Assembly: GCA_963802355.1 (NCBI GenBank)
Contig: CAWDIV010000026.1
Location: forward strand, 310,001-374,000
Direction of reading: 5' to 3'
Length of the DNA stretch: 64,000 nt
From: SG8-41 sp963802355
Lineage (GTDB): Bacteria; Pseudomonadota; Gammaproteobacteria; Burkholderiales; SG8-41
Each line of letters begins with the position of its first letter. Position 1 is the first letter of the stretch. Position numbers and translations under genes: made by a program. The notes beneath the pieces were generated by a model that was not told the DNA's origin, did not search any database, and was given only the letters and a program-made list of their open reading frames with translations. Shown piece after piece: positions 52,349 to 61,856 of this stretch.

Positions 52349-53599
52349 TCAACTGGTTTGTAGCAAAGGTGAGCCCCGCCGCCGCAAGGCATTCAAGTAG
52401 GTCGCTTCGTCGTAAGGCACGCGATCGTGCCAGCAGCGATAAAGGATGCGGATCCATTTGAAAGCCAACGCTCGTACGGCGACACGGTGAGAACAGCCTT
52501 TGCTGATTTGCTGGCGGTAGTAGGCCGCTGCCCAGAAGGAGCGCGGAATTGTCGCGCCCGCCCACTCGATGAAGGTCTGGCGCAGAAAGGTGGGGCATGC
52601 CAAACGCCAATGTGTCCAGCACTTGTTGCCGCTGCGTTCGACGACTGGTGCGACGCCGGAATACTGCTGAACTTCGGCGGCGCTGGCGTAGCGCTCGCGC
52701 TGCTCCCCGAACGCAACGAGCAATCGTGGCGCGAGTATGGAACCGGCGCCGGGCAGTGCCGCGAACAACTTATAGTCTGGCAATGTCTCAGCGACCGTAG
52801 CTATCGCCTGGTCGAAACGGTCGATCGCGTGTAAAGTCGCCCGCAACTGCTCAACGAGCGCTTGCACTAGCAGCTGGCAGGGCTGGATCACAGCATCGTC
52901 TCCTGTGAGCGCTGTGGCGTCGCGGATGCTATGGATGCGTCGTTCGGTGACGCTCGAGAATCGGACGTTGTGTTCATGGAAGAACGCTTGCAGGGTCGAC
53001 CGCCGAGCTCGCTTGACATGCTTGAGCGTCGGCCAGCGACATAAGAAGTCGCAAAAGAGTAGCGTGTCTCGGTGCTCGAACCAGACCAGCGCTTGCGGAA
53101 AGTACTGCTTCAAGGTGACGGCCAAGCGATTGGTGATGCGTGTCTTGTCGCCGACCAGAGCACGCCGTGCCTCTACTAACGTCGCCAACGTTCTCATTGC
53201 GCGGCTCTGCGGCTTTAACACTTTGAGTTTATCGCGGTGACGCAACACCAATTCGAGCGCGAGTTCGGCGTCAGTCGGATCGTCTTTCGCGCCGCTTGGC
53301 GTGAAAGCCTCTCGATACTTCGCGAGCATCGCTGGATTGACCGGAAAGATCACGAAGAAGTCATATCGTTGCAGGGCGTTAATCAAAGGACCTTTGGCAA
53401 TCTCCAGGCAAACGGCGATAGGCCCGGCAAAGCGGCGCCGCAACCCGCTAGCCCAGTCGACAATCGCCTCCGGCGTATGCGCCACGACGCCTGGCTCTCG
53501 TCGATCGGAGTCCGCCGCCTGCAAACAGAAGTCGTGCTTGCTGTCAGCCCAGTCAACACCGACGTACGCCGCGAAAGATCCACCCGATTCAGACTTCAT
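52349..53599 (-). CDS. IS110-family transposase
   Basis: A 416-residue DEDD transposase. ATG 53599 has a GGAGGTG site. YVGVDWADSKHDF (first Asp), VCLEIAKGPLINAL (Glu), AKDDPTDAELALELVLRH (Asp-Asp region) form the N-terminal catalytic half, and AALPGAGSILAPRLLVAFGE starts the C-terminal Transposase_20 domain with the Ser-containing tail. Complete and probably active. IS110 elements lack long inverted repeats, so the ends were not set. Confidence 0.92.
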   Translation of the reverse strand: MKSESGGSFAAYVGVDWADSKHDFCLQAADSDRREPGVVAHTPEAIVDWASGLRRRFAGPIAVCLEIAKGPLINALQRYDFFVIFPVNPAMLAKYREAFTPSGAKDDPTDAELALELVLRHRDKLKVLKPQSRAMRTLATLVEARRALVGDKTRITNRLAVTLKQYFPQALVWFEHRDTLLFCDFLCRWPTLKHVKRARRSTLQAFFHEHNVRFSSVTERRIHSIRDATALTGDDAVIQPCQLLVQALVEQLRATLHAIDRFDQAIATVAETLPDYKLFAALPGAGSILAPRLLVAFGEQRERYASAAEVQQYSGVAPVVERSGNKCWTHWRLACPTFLRQTFIEWAGATIPRSFWAAAYYRQQISKGCSHRVAVRALAFKWIRILYRCWHDRVPYDEATYLNALRRRGSPLLQTS

Positions 53600-53935
53600 T
53601 TCGCACCTCCCAGTTGATCCATACCAACGGAACATGCATGCCTGGGTTCTGCGAAGCCAATATAGCGAGCCGGTTGTTAGCGGCGAGCCCTGAGTATTCG
53701 TTTGTGGACCCAAGCGCGCCCGGCAGACTCGAATCCAAAGCGGAAAACATCGAGTGTTCGGGTCGATTCATTCGTAATCTGCAGGCGCATGTCCTGCCTC
53801 ACTGGCAGCTACCTGCCAGCTGTGATGAGTATCACTGATGCAGGACGGACTAACTATATTGGGTCGATTGCACCTGGTCGCGAGCGACCGGTATCGAGGA
53901 ATCTGAGGCTCGACGCCATCGGGCAGCAGCCGGCC
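53600..53935. other. Gap between IS110 gene and IS1182-like element
   Basis: No gene recognised. 53861-53935 is a second copy of the island repeat at 50110-50184 and is the target of the IS1182-like element. 53600-53860 may include the non-coding end of the IS110 element. Confidence 0.6.
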
Positions 53936-55612
53936 GAGGCTGTGTGAAAACATGTCAGGTTGAGTGCACCGGGACGAGGTCTGAGGCGTTCATTGCTCAT
54001 CAAGGGGATGGAGACAGGGTGGGCATATGAAGCGATTCATCGAAGGTGAAGACCGAACGCAGATTACCCTGCTACCGGAGTGTCTCGATGACTATATCGC
54101 CACGGACAACCCGGTTCGCGCAGTTGATGCCTTTGTTGAAGAACTCGACCTGAAGGCGCTGGGCTTTGCTGGCGCCGACCCAGCGCTGACGGGGCGGCCG
54201 GCGTACCACCCGAGCGGTGCTGCTCAAGATCTACATCTATGGTTATTTGAACCGCATTGCATCCAGCCGCAGGCTTGAGCGCGAGGCGCAGCGCAACGTT
54301 GAACTGATGTGGCTGACTGGTCGACTGGCACCCGACTTCAAAACGATTGCGGACTTCCGCCACGACAACGGCGCTGGTATCTGCAACGTGTGCCGGCGAT
54401 TCGTGCAGTTGTGCCGGGACCTGAAGCTGTTCACGCAGGCCATCGTGGCCATCGACAGCAGCAAGTTCAAGGCGGTCAACAGCCGAGACCGCAACTTCAC
54501 CCCAGGCAAGAGTCGACAAGCGTCAGCAGCAGATTGAGCGAAAGCATCCGGCGCTACCTGGAGGCGATGGAGACCGCCGATCGCACTCAGCCGCGCCGAG
54601 GTCGAAGCCAAGACCGAGCGGCTGCGCGAGAAGATCAGCACGCTTACGCGAGCAGATGAGGCGCATGGACACGATTCGCGAGGAGTTGAAGCGGCAGCCC
54701 GACGGACAGATCTCACTCACCGACCCGGACGCGCGCTCCATGGTCTCCCAGGCCAAGGGCACCGGGGTAGTCGGATACAACGTTCAGGCAGTCGGTGGAT
54801 GCCCGGCATCACCTGATCGTGGCGCACGAGGTGAGCAACGTCGGCAGCGACCGGGCGCAGCTCACCAAGATGGCGGATGGCAGCGCGAGATCAGCGATGG
54901 GCAAAGCACGGCTGCAGGCCGTGGCTGACCGTGGCTACTTCAGCGGCCCCGAGATCAAAGCGTGCGATTGAGGCCGGCATCGCGCCGCTGGTGCCCAAGC
55001 CGATGACCTCCAATGCCAAGGCAGAGGGTCGTTTCAGCAAGGCGGACTTCATCTACGTCGCCAGGGACGACCAGTACCAATGTCCGGCGGGCGAACGTGC
55101 CATTCATCGTTTCACAACGGTCGAAGCACGGCCTGACCCTCCACAAATACTGGTCATCGGCCTGCCCGCACTGCCCGCTCAAGACGCAATGCACGACCAG
55201 TAGCTATCGACGCATCACACGCTGGGAGCATGAGGCGGTGCTGGAAACTATGCAGCGCCGGCTCGACCGCAGACCCGAAGCAATGACGCTGCGACGACGC
55301 ACGATCGAGCACGTGTTCGGGACGCTGAAACAGTGGATGGGCTCAACGCACTTCCTGACCCGGGGACTTCAACACGTCAGCACCGAGATGAGCCTGCACG
55401 TGCTCGCCTACAACATGAAGCGCGTGATCGGGCTGCTCGGAATGGCCAAATTGATGAGGGCGTTGCGGCTCGCAGGTGCCTGAGGGCGCATATTGCGACG
55501 CCTCGGGCGCTCTACCACCGCGCCGGTTACGTCGCAACCTCACAACAGACGCTGTTTGCGCCCCGATCAACCACGACAAACCAATCTACCAAGTGCGTTT
55601 CCACACGGGCTC
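53936..55612. mobile_element. IS1182-like insertion sequence, decayed
   Basis: Inverted ends GAGGCTGTGTGAAAAC (53936-53951) and the complement of GTTTCCACACGGGCTC (55597-55612), bordered by GGCC on both sides (53932-53935, 55613-55616). The uninterrupted target can be seen at 50170-50200 (CAGCAGCCGGCCATCACCGG). Length 1677 bases, typical of the group. Confidence 0.75.
54027..55483 (+). pseudogene. IS1182-family transposase, multiple frameshifts
   Basis: FIEGEDRTQITLLPECLDDY, NPVRAVDAFVEELDLKALGF opens the gene; AVLLKIYIYGYLNRIASSRR, LEREAQRNVELMWLTGRLAP, DFKTIADFRHDN follows in another frame; DPDARSMVSQAKGTGVVGYN, VADRGYFSGPEIKA, CPHCPLKTQCT and RRRTIEHVFGTLKQWMG, THFLTRGLQHVSTEMSLHVL, AYNMKRVI complete the usual order. 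At least five frame changes are needed, so the element cannot move on its own. Confidence 0.85.
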
Positions 55613-55785
55613 GGCCATAACCGGCCATTCCACGTTACGGGCAACCTGTGGAGTTATTCCCAGACATTTGAGACCTGAATCCGAATCGATGCCAGGGCCG
55701 GCGTGCGCGAGCCAGGTCGCGTAACATGCTCTAATCGCGAGCCCCTAACAGAGAATACAAAGCATGCCTTAAAAGAGACATTTCG
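55613..55785. other. Right flank of IS1182 to the next gene
   Basis: ATAACCGGCCATTCC continues the interrupted island repeat (compare 50185-50200). No gene is visible up to 55785. Confidence 0.5.
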
Positions 55786-56786
55786 ATGTCTACTCGACAG
55801 GGAAAAATCACAATCCTTACTCTTTGTGCCATGCTGTTTGCGCTTTGCTATTCTGCGTCAGCGCAGCAGCCGAAAAAAGTCCCGCTGATAGGATATCTAT
55901 CGCCAACCGATGCGGCTACTGACTCCGCCCGCGCCGAGGGAATTCGGCTGGCTCTGCGCGAGCTTGGCTACGTAGAAAGACAGAACATCGCCATCGAGTA
56001 CCGATACGCGGAGGGAAAACGCGGTCGGGAGTCTGGATTTGCGGCCGAGCTGGTGCGTCTGAAGGTTGATATCATCGTGGTGGCGGCAGGGGACCCGTGG
56101 ATCCAGGCGGCCAAGAATGCAACCAAGACGATTACCATCGTATGGCGGACGGATCTGATCCTGTTAGGGCAGGCCATGTTGAAAGCCTTGCTCGTCCCGG
56201 CGGCAACGTTACCGGCCTTACAAACCTTACCAGAGAACTAGGCGGGCGGCGGCTGGAGCTGCTCAAGGAAGCGGTACCCAAACTTTTCCGTGTCGCGGTT
56301 CTCTACGATCCGGCCAATCAGCCCAGTGTCACACGAGGTGAAAGAGATTCTCCCAGCCGACGCGCGTACGCTGAAGTTGACTATTCAACCTGGGAGATCT
56401 GAGCGGTGGACGAATTCGAGAAGGTCTTTGCTGCGCTAAACAAGCAGCGCCCGGATGGACTCTACGCGTTCGGCGCGGGCGGGGTAATGCGTCCTAACCA
56501 AAAACGAATCGCGGGCTTTGCGTTAAAGAGCCGGCTACCGTCGGTGTACAGCAGCAGAGAAGCTGTAGAAGCCGGCGGACTCATGTCCTACGGCGCGGAC
56601 CTCGCGGACAGCTACCGGCGCGTCGCCCTTTTCATAGACAAGATTCTAAAAGGAGCCAAGCCTGGCGATCTTCCCGTCGAGCAGCCGACGAAGTTCGAGC
56701 TGATGGTCAACATGAAGACCGCCAAGACGCTCGGCATCACGATCCCGCAGTCGATCCTAGTGCGTGCGGACAGGGTAATCGAGTAA
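55786..56786 (+). pseudogene. ABC substrate-binding protein (ABC_sub_bind family), multiple frameshifts
   Basis: Signal peptide (ITILTLCAMLFALCYSASAQ) and VPLIGYLSPTDAATDSARAE, LRELGYVERQNIAIEYRYAE, LVRLKVDIIVVAAGDPWIQA are in frame 1. RPGGNVTGLTNLTRELGGRR, LELLKEAVPKLFRVAVLYD is in frame 2. FEKVFAALNKQRPDGLYAFG to LPVEQPTKFELMVNMKTAKT, IPQSILVRADRVIE is in a third. At least three indels lie between 56150 and 56400. Same family as 50491, but more degraded. Confidence 0.85.
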
Positions 56787-56835
56787 ACGACGCGAGTGAC
56801 CGGTTTCGGGAAACCTGAGTGGCGGGTTAGGGTCG
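56736..56835 (+). repeat. Copy of the 50016-50115 repeat
   Basis: One mismatch in 100 bases relative to 50016-50115, spanning the stop codon at 56784. Confidence 0.88.
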
Positions 56836-57091
56836 GGTGCCGCCTCTGACCAGCGGCAGCTTTGCGGAAATCTGAGGCACTGACTGACATTGGCGTCACC
56901 ACCGGCCGCTATCTGGAAAACTGGGGGCCGGGAATGTGGGACCGGGTACGGCCAAGAGCGGACGTTCGAAATCCGAAAGACAGATTCCAATAATGCCCTT
57001 TCTGACGCATGCTGTTGATCAGCTTGAAGGAGTACATCTTGCGGCGCACAATGCCGCCTTATAAGACGGCTTTTCGGCCGTCCACTTCAAA

Positions 57092-57098
57092 GTTAGAC
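57092..57098 (+). other. Integron-type core site GTTRRRY (left boundary of cassette)
   Basis: GTTAGAC fits the attC/attI core GTTRRRY exactly and lies 28 bases before the methyltransferase start. The upstream half of the attC is not present, probably cut off at the join with the decayed binding-protein gene. Confidence 0.5.
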
Positions 57099-57125
57099 GC
57101 CTCAAGGTCGACAGGGAGAGGACAC

Positions 57126-57911
57126 ATGGCGCAGATGTTTGCGAACGCGGTCGCCTATGAGGAGATGATGGGCCGTTGGAGCAAGCGTCTGGCTGCTCTT
57201 TTCCTCGATTTCGTGAGAATCGGCGACGCCGACAAGATCCTGGATGTCGGCTGCGGCACTGGGTCTTTGGTCCAAAGCATTTTGGACAGGACGCGACGAG
57301 CCCAAATCGTAGGAATCGACCCCGCCCAAGCGTTTATTGATTACAGCCGGGCGCATTTTCCCGACGCGCGCGTAATATTCGACTACGGCAGCGCGTTGAA
57401 GCTACCCTATCCCGATGCTTCGTTCGATCATGCTCTTTCGCTACTCGTATTCCAGTTCCTGCAGCAGCCCGGCACCGCAGCATATGAGATGCGTCGCGTC
57501 ACGCGCGCACGTGGAACCGTCGCGGCATGCACGTGGGACAAAACAGGGCAGGAAATGAGTGATCTGTTTTGGGAAGAATGTGTGCGCCTGGATCCGGGCG
57601 CGGAAGAAAAAGCGCAGAGGCCGAAGGTTTGCAATCAGATCGGGCAACTCTCGGAACTCTGGCGTGCAACGGGTTTCGAGGGAGTCGAGGAAATCACTCT
57701 CGAAATGCGAACCGACTTCGCTTGCTTCGATGACTTCTGGCTGCCGTACACGAAAGGCGTGGGGCCTCAAGGAATGTATGTCGCGAGCCTGTCGCTCGAA
57801 AGGCGAGAAGTTTTGCGCGACGCACTTCGCAAGAGACTCGTCGGCGACCGGGATCGGTTATTTTCACTTCGCGCTGCAGCTTTGGCAGTGCGCGGCACAG
57901 TGCCACACTGA
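57126..57911 (+). CDS. Class I SAM-dependent methyltransferase, likely a gene cassette
   Basis: A 261-residue protein from ATG 57126 (GGGAGAGGA upstream). ILDVGCGTGSLVQSILD is motif I, IVGIDPAQAFIDYSRAHFP motif II, and LKLPYPDASFDHALSLLVFQ the post-II/III region; RVTRARGTVAACTWD follows. It resembles UbiE/MenG-like small-molecule methyltransferases. No target domain is evident. The gene is compact, starts 28 bases after GTTAGAC and ends 12 bases before an attC-like palindrome, the usual layout of an integron cassette. It is intact among broken neighbours. Confidence 0.88.
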   Translation: MAQMFANAVAYEEMMGRWSKRLAALFLDFVRIGDADKILDVGCGTGSLVQSILDRTRRAQIVGIDPAQAFIDYSRAHFPDARVIFDYGSALKLPYPDASFDHALSLLVFQFLQQPGTAAYEMRRVTRARGTVAACTWDKTGQEMSDLFWEECVRLDPGAEEKAQRPKVCNQIGQLSELWRATGFEGVEEITLEMRTDFACFDDFWLPYTKGVGPQGMYVASLSLERREVLRDALRKRLVGDRDRLFSLRAAALAVRGTVPH

Positions 57912-57922
57912 GATGACTAGGC

Positions 57923-58010
57923 GTCTAACCCTTAGCTGCTGCGGACGGGCCGTGAATTCCGTGCCAATTGAATCACCGACGCTGGCCCGCCGCAGAGCAA
58001 AGCGTTAGCG
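57923..58010 (+). other. attC-like recombination site
   Basis: The left arm GTCTAACCCTTAGCTGCTGC continuing to GGACGGGCC, and the right arm GGCCCGCCGCAGAGCAAAGC ending in GTTAGCG, are imperfect complements. R'' (GTCTAAC) fits RYYYAAC. The left arm has two unpaired bases (a G and an A), the extrahelical pattern typical of attC. The R' GTTAGCG fits only 5 of 7 positions. The centre is about 31 bases. Confidence 0.62.
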
Positions 58011-58212
58011 CAGCTCGGTGAACGGCGGCTCAGGGGCGAAGCCGAGTTCAGAACCCAGCTACAAGAAGTTTCGGGCTTGACTGCGTCCGCCGGCAACCGG
58101 CCAACTACTGCCGCTCGGGGTCGCCGCGGAAATTTCCCGTGAGCGGCCGTTCGCGCCACCATACCGAAGTAACGGTAGCAGTGAACGTGCCCGCACGGGG
58201 AGGGTCTATTCG

Positions 58213-58269
58213 CTCGTAGCTCGTAGCTCGTAGCTCGCAGCTCGTAGCTCGTAGCTCGCAGCTCGTAGC
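58213..58269 (-). repeat. CGTAGCT/CGCAGCT heptamer array
   Basis: Eight 7-nt units with two variants. It begins nine bases after the stop codon of the VOC gene on the minus strand. Confidence 0.85.
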
Positions 58270-58277
58270 CCAGCTCG

Positions 58278-58791
58278 CTACGGCGCGCTGGCAGCGCTCG
58301 TTTCCGTGCGCAGATTCTCGTCCCAGGGCCCGGGGAATCGCCCCTTGCCGCCCTCGCCGGAGAACGGACGGTCCCGGTGCCACTCGCTGCGAGGCAACTC
58401 GTAGTAGACCTCGAGACCGTTGCCGTCGGGATCCGCGAAATAGACGCCGATGGACACCTTGTGGTCTGCCACGCGGATGGGTATGTCCCTGTTCTTGAGT
58501 CGCTCGTACATCGCCGCCAGATCGTCGAGGTTCGCCATCCGCAAAGACATGGTTCAGGCCGACCTGTCCTTTCTGCGGGCCGGGCGCGTTGTCGCCCACC
58601 TCGAAGAGGGCGATGTCGTGCGCGTGATCGGGGTCGCACGAAAGGAACGCGGCGCGCAGCTTCTGCGTCCCCGGGTGGTACAGGGTGTCCTGGGTGTGCA
58701 GCCCGAACACCTCCGTGTACCAGCGGTGCGAGCGCTCGGCGTTGCGCACGTAGATGTTGACGTGATCGAGGGCGAGAGGCTTGGTCGGCAT
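58278..58791 (-). pseudogene. VOC family protein (glyoxalase/dioxygenase fold), frameshifted
   Basis: ATG 58791 gives PTKPLALDHVNIYVRNAERS, HRWYTEVFGLHTQDTLYHPG and DHAHDIALFEVGDNAPGPQK, with the metal His in DHVNIY. The frame breaks near 58548 and continues as LRMANLDDLAAMYERLKN, VADHKVSIGVYFADPDGNGL and EVYYELPRSEWHRD, holding the Glu ligand. One extra base (514 = 171 codons + 1). It is a single-domain dioxygenase- or glyoxalase-like enzyme. It lies 12 bases downstream of the ACT-domain gene, in the same operon. Confidence 0.78.
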
Positions 58792-58803
58792 ATCTCCATC
58801 TCC

Positions 58804-59229
58804 TCATTTCAGCTTCTTCAACGCTGCAATGGCCTTCGCCTGATCTTCCGCGCTGTCGCACGCGACGTAGCTCACGAACTTCCTGCCGATGGTAATTGCG
58901 CTGATGCCACGAAAGCTGATCCCGGAGTCGCCGAGGGCGCGCGCGATCTTCGCTCCCAAACCCGGCCGGTCGGCCCCTTCGATCCTTACGGAATGTATGG
59001 TCTGCGGGGTGCCCATGCCTGCGCCCTGGGCGGCGCGGGTCGCCTTCGCTCCCTTCACCGGCGTCACAAACAGCATCCCCTTGCCCGGGTTCTCCGGGGT
59101 GCGTCGCGCGAATACCATTTCGAAGTTCGCCCCCGCCTCGGCAAGCGGCTCGAGCTTGTCGGCTACGCCTCCCGCATGGTCGTCGATGCTGACCGCCCAG
59201 ACCTCCGCCTTCGTCGCCTTGAGTGCCAT
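58804..59229 (-). CDS. ACT-domain-like protein
   Basis: A 141-residue protein with two ACT-like repeats: EVWAVSIDDHAGGVADKLEP, LAEAGANFEMVFARRTPEN and, in the second, VRIEGADRPGLGAKIARALG, DSGISFRGISAITIG. ACT domains bind amino acids and regulate enzymes. With no catalytic domain it is a stand-alone ligand-binding protein. It is the first gene of a two-gene operon with the VOC gene. Confidence 0.8.
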   Translation of the reverse strand: MALKATKAEVWAVSIDDHAGGVADKLEPLAEAGANFEMVFARRTPENPGKGMLFVTPVKGAKATRAAQGAGMGTPQTIHSVRIEGADRPGLGAKIARALGDSGISFRGISAITIGRKFVSYVACDSAEDQAKAIAALKKLK

Positions 59230-59739
59230 AGCGTCCTCCTCTAGAAAAAGGCTGACGACGGATAATTTACTCCGATGGGCTCCCGCGCGATATCGGCCAG
59301 ACAGGCGGCGCGTGCCGAGTCAGGTACCCGGCCGAGACCTTCGGGGTCGGACCTGAACCTGAGTCTGCCGTTGTCAGGCAATGTGCGCTGGAGAACCAGG
59401 ATTTCAGCCCTTGGAGCCGTGATCGTGCCTATGAAACCCCGGTTGCAGGTGTCACTGAAGTGCCTATTGGCCGGACGCGACCCGCGGAGCGCATGGCGTG
59501 GATCGGCTGCTGTTGCCGAGCAGCGGCAGGTATTCGGCAACTTGAGGCCGCTCCGCGTCCGGCGGAGTCCGGCCACCTGCTGCCGATCACGGTTACGTCT
59601 AAAATTCGTCCAAAAAAGTGTGCGTCCCTTTAGGTTGAAGTTATCCGCCAAGGGGTTGCGGTTACGGTACCATCGAACAGACTGTCGGCACTGCGGCGCC
59701 GCGATGCCGCCGGATTATTTCCTGCACAAGGAGACGCGC
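59230..59739. other. Gap with no recognised gene
   Basis: A leftward frame (59241-59500) has protein-like sequence (NRGFIGTITAPRAEILVLQR) but no start or known family. Pieces such as GGTGTCACTGAAGTGCCTATTGGCC resemble island intergenic spacers. Nothing firm. Confidence 0.4.
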
Positions 59740-60134
59740 ATGAAACGTATACCATACCAGCCCCCCGGGGTTTTCGAACCGGCCGGAAAGACCTATTCCC
59801 ACGGTGTCATTGTCGAGTCTAGCCGAACCCTTTACGTGGCTGGGCAGACTGCGCGCGACGCGCAAGGGAACATTGTCTGCAAGGGCGACGCGGCCGGACA
59901 GACCCGGCAGCTACTCGAGAAATGAAGCAGGTAATCGAGGGAGCGGGCGGGCGCATGGAAGACGTGGCCAAGACCACCGTGTTCATCACCGACATCAAGT
60001 ATCGCGAAGGGGTCAGCCGCGTGCGCAAGGAGTTCTTCAGGGGAGAGCCACCGGCGAATACTCTCCTCGTCGTCGCCGGACTGGCCGATCCCGAGCTCCT
60101 GGTGGAAATTGAGGCGATCGTGCCGTTGCCGTGA
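59740..60134 (+). pseudogene. Rid family protein lacking the substrate Arg, frameshifted
   Basis: ATG 59740 (AAGGAG upstream) gives MKRIPYQPPGVFEPAGKTYS, HGVIVESSRTLYVAGQTARD, then one base is missing near 59920 and the frame continues MKQVIEGAGGRMEDVAKTTV, FITDIKYREGVSRVRKEFFR, PPANTLLVVAGLADPELLVE, IEAIVPLP. At the position where RidA has Arg (PARS) this protein has Asn (PANT), so it belongs to a Rid subfamily without imine-deaminase activity. No signal peptide. Confidence 0.8.
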
Positions 60135-60361
60135 CGTGGACTCACAGAATTATCCTAGAACCAATTCCCGAGCGGCCAGCAGGGGGGCGCGTCCCATAGC
60201 CCGTGAACGGCACCTATCTGTAAATCTGGGGCACGACCGCGTCCGGCGCTGTTCGGCCAGGAGCGGTCATACAGCAGCCCCCGCCAATTTGACGAATGAT
60301 CGACACGCTGCGCCTGGCTGCCGCTAGAAACTCGCCGGCCAGCGCAAGCGAGCCCTATGTC
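60135..60361. repeat. Island spacer module with CAATTTGAC leader
   Basis: GTCCGGCGCTGTTCGGCCAG then GCGGTCATACAGCAGCC and CAATTTGACGAATGATCGAC (60285) resemble the leaders at 50211 and 63805 (CAATTTGACCATTGATCGAC; CAATTTGACGTTTGATCGTC). No gene. Confidence 0.6.
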
Positions 60362-60586
60362 TTAATCTTTACCGGGCACTGGCGTAACGGACTGCTCATA
60401 GCTGGTTTCAGAAAAGTCCTGCCGCTCCTCGCGGCTCCCCTCGACCTTCTGCAGCTCGACCCCGTTGTGGCGCGCCCACTGAGCCGCATCCGCCTCGGTC
60501 ATTGCCCAGTGGAGCACTTCCCAACCGCCGCGCTTCGTCGCATTGCGCAGCCGCCAGTGCCAGAGAAGGACCGGTGGTTTCGCCAT
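60362..60586 (-). CDS. Small conserved-looking hypothetical protein
   Basis: A 74-residue protein: LLWHWRLRNATKRGGWEVLH, WAMTEADAAQWARHNGVE, KVEGSREER. The W-x-W-R-L...M-T-E-A-D-A pattern resembles small hypothetical proteins common in Betaproteobacteria. No function can be given. The C-terminus may be extended artificially. Confidence 0.45.
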   Translation of the reverse strand: MAKPPVLLWHWRLRNATKRGGWEVLHWAMTEADAAQWARHNGVELQKVEGSREERQDFSETSYEQSVTPVPGKD

Positions 60587-61133
60587 CAGACCACCAGCCG
60601 CGCGTCGAACTGCTTGATCGACCTGCGTCGTTGTTCCGCGCTTTGCATACGGTTACCGATCCCTCGCCCAATGGAATTGCCGCGTGGCTGATGCAGGAAT
60701 CGTGCCAGCGATGAAAACTACATAGCCCATGTGGCTAAAAAGACCGACTGAATGCGGCGATGGGGCAACGCGGACAATTTCTCGACGCCCTTTCGCTATA
60801 TCTGAAAAAAATAGCCAGATAGCCAAGATAGCCAATGAGCAAAGGCGGATCGAAGTCCGGCGAGCGTCGCGGCGGGCGCCAGAGGGCTCGAAGAACACAA
60901 AGCCGGAATGAAGGCGGTCACGCCTAAGTCTGGTGTCGAAAATTCGGTAAAGCGTCGAGCGTGAGAGAAGTCGGTCTCGCCTTCGAGTGAGAACCAGTTG
61001 CCATTCCGCTGGCGACCGGTCGCAGGCGCTCAATTAAAAAACAAGGACTTGGAAGGCCGCCGGTCACCGCGTCCCCGCTGGCATGGAACATGCATCGATT
61101 CGGGCAGAAACGTAACGCGGGTTGGAGCATGCC
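60587..61133. other. Gap with a possible small remnant
   Basis: MSKGGSKSGERRGGR at 60835 resembles the N-terminus of small DNA-binding or terminase-small-subunit-like hypothetical proteins (GERRGGRKxGxxNK); EGSKNTKPE continues in another frame. Otherwise nothing recognised. Confidence 0.35.
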
Positions 61134-61345
61134 ATGGACATCGACCGCCAGAAAAGCAAGGCGTCGAAGCGCAGCGCGCCGACGCGCCGCTACGACGACG
61201 AGATTTTGAGTGTGAATTGGAATCCCGCGGTAGCAGTGATAGCGACGTCGTGTCACCAGGTCAGGGATTGCGTCCACGGTTGCCCGAGGACTTGACGTCG
61301 ATTGACGTGGACGCCTTCCTCGACCGCGTCTATGCGCTTGCATAG
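61134..61345 (+). pseudogene. Small hypothetical protein, probably frameshifted
   Basis: ATG 61134 with GGAG upstream gives MDIDRQKSKASKRSAPTRRY, DDEILSVNWNPAVAVIA. The end continues in another frame as LRPRLPEDLTSIDVDAFLDR, VYALA, stop 61345. The acidic DVDAFLxRVYALA end is a pattern I associate with short uncharacterised proteins. 212 bases, one short of 71 codons. Confidence 0.45.
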
Positions 61346-61856
61346 CCAAACCTAATTGAATTGTCTCCCCCGGAGGCGGGCCGTGCCATTGTGGGCATTC
61401 CGCCTACTTTTGCCTGCGCGGGTTGATTATCTGCGCCAATCGAAGCGTCCATTACACAGGATCGAGGCGGGCCTGAGCAGAGGCGCGCCCGCACAAAGCG
61501 CTTCATGCGTGGGCATCTCCATTTCGATGAAGCCCAGCGATAGAATCTCCGAATGCGGAGCTGAGACGATCACTGGATGGGCAGGGTTCGGGCAGAAGCG
61601 GTCACTCGGTCGTTCTTCCACGCAGCCTATTTCGATATTCCTGCGTGCGGCGAGCTATCGCCACTCACAATCAATCGCGGCGTGAGTCGCCGCCGGGATC
61701 TCCTTGCGGTCGCAGACCCATTTCCGTGGCACCGCCTCTGGTAGCGGTGGGATCGCGGGCCACTCGTAACCGGCAACACTACTTGGCACGCCGGGGAAGA
61801 AAGATTTGCAGCCAGGGACTTGCCCCTGCAGGCCCACTTCCCGACCGGCTCAGACT
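61346..61856. other. Gap with island repeats
   Basis: GAGACGATCACTGGATGGGC at 61563 is a copy of the spacer at 63748 (GAGACGATCACTCGATAGGC). A short leftward frame (61655-61837; PPLPEAVPRKWVCDRKEIPA) could be part of a protein, but I cannot identify it. Confidence 0.45.

Noticed and set aside
58213..58269. Tandem array considered as a CRISPR
   Set aside because: The unit is seven bases with no spacers and no cas genes nearby. The same applies to the other heptamer arrays.
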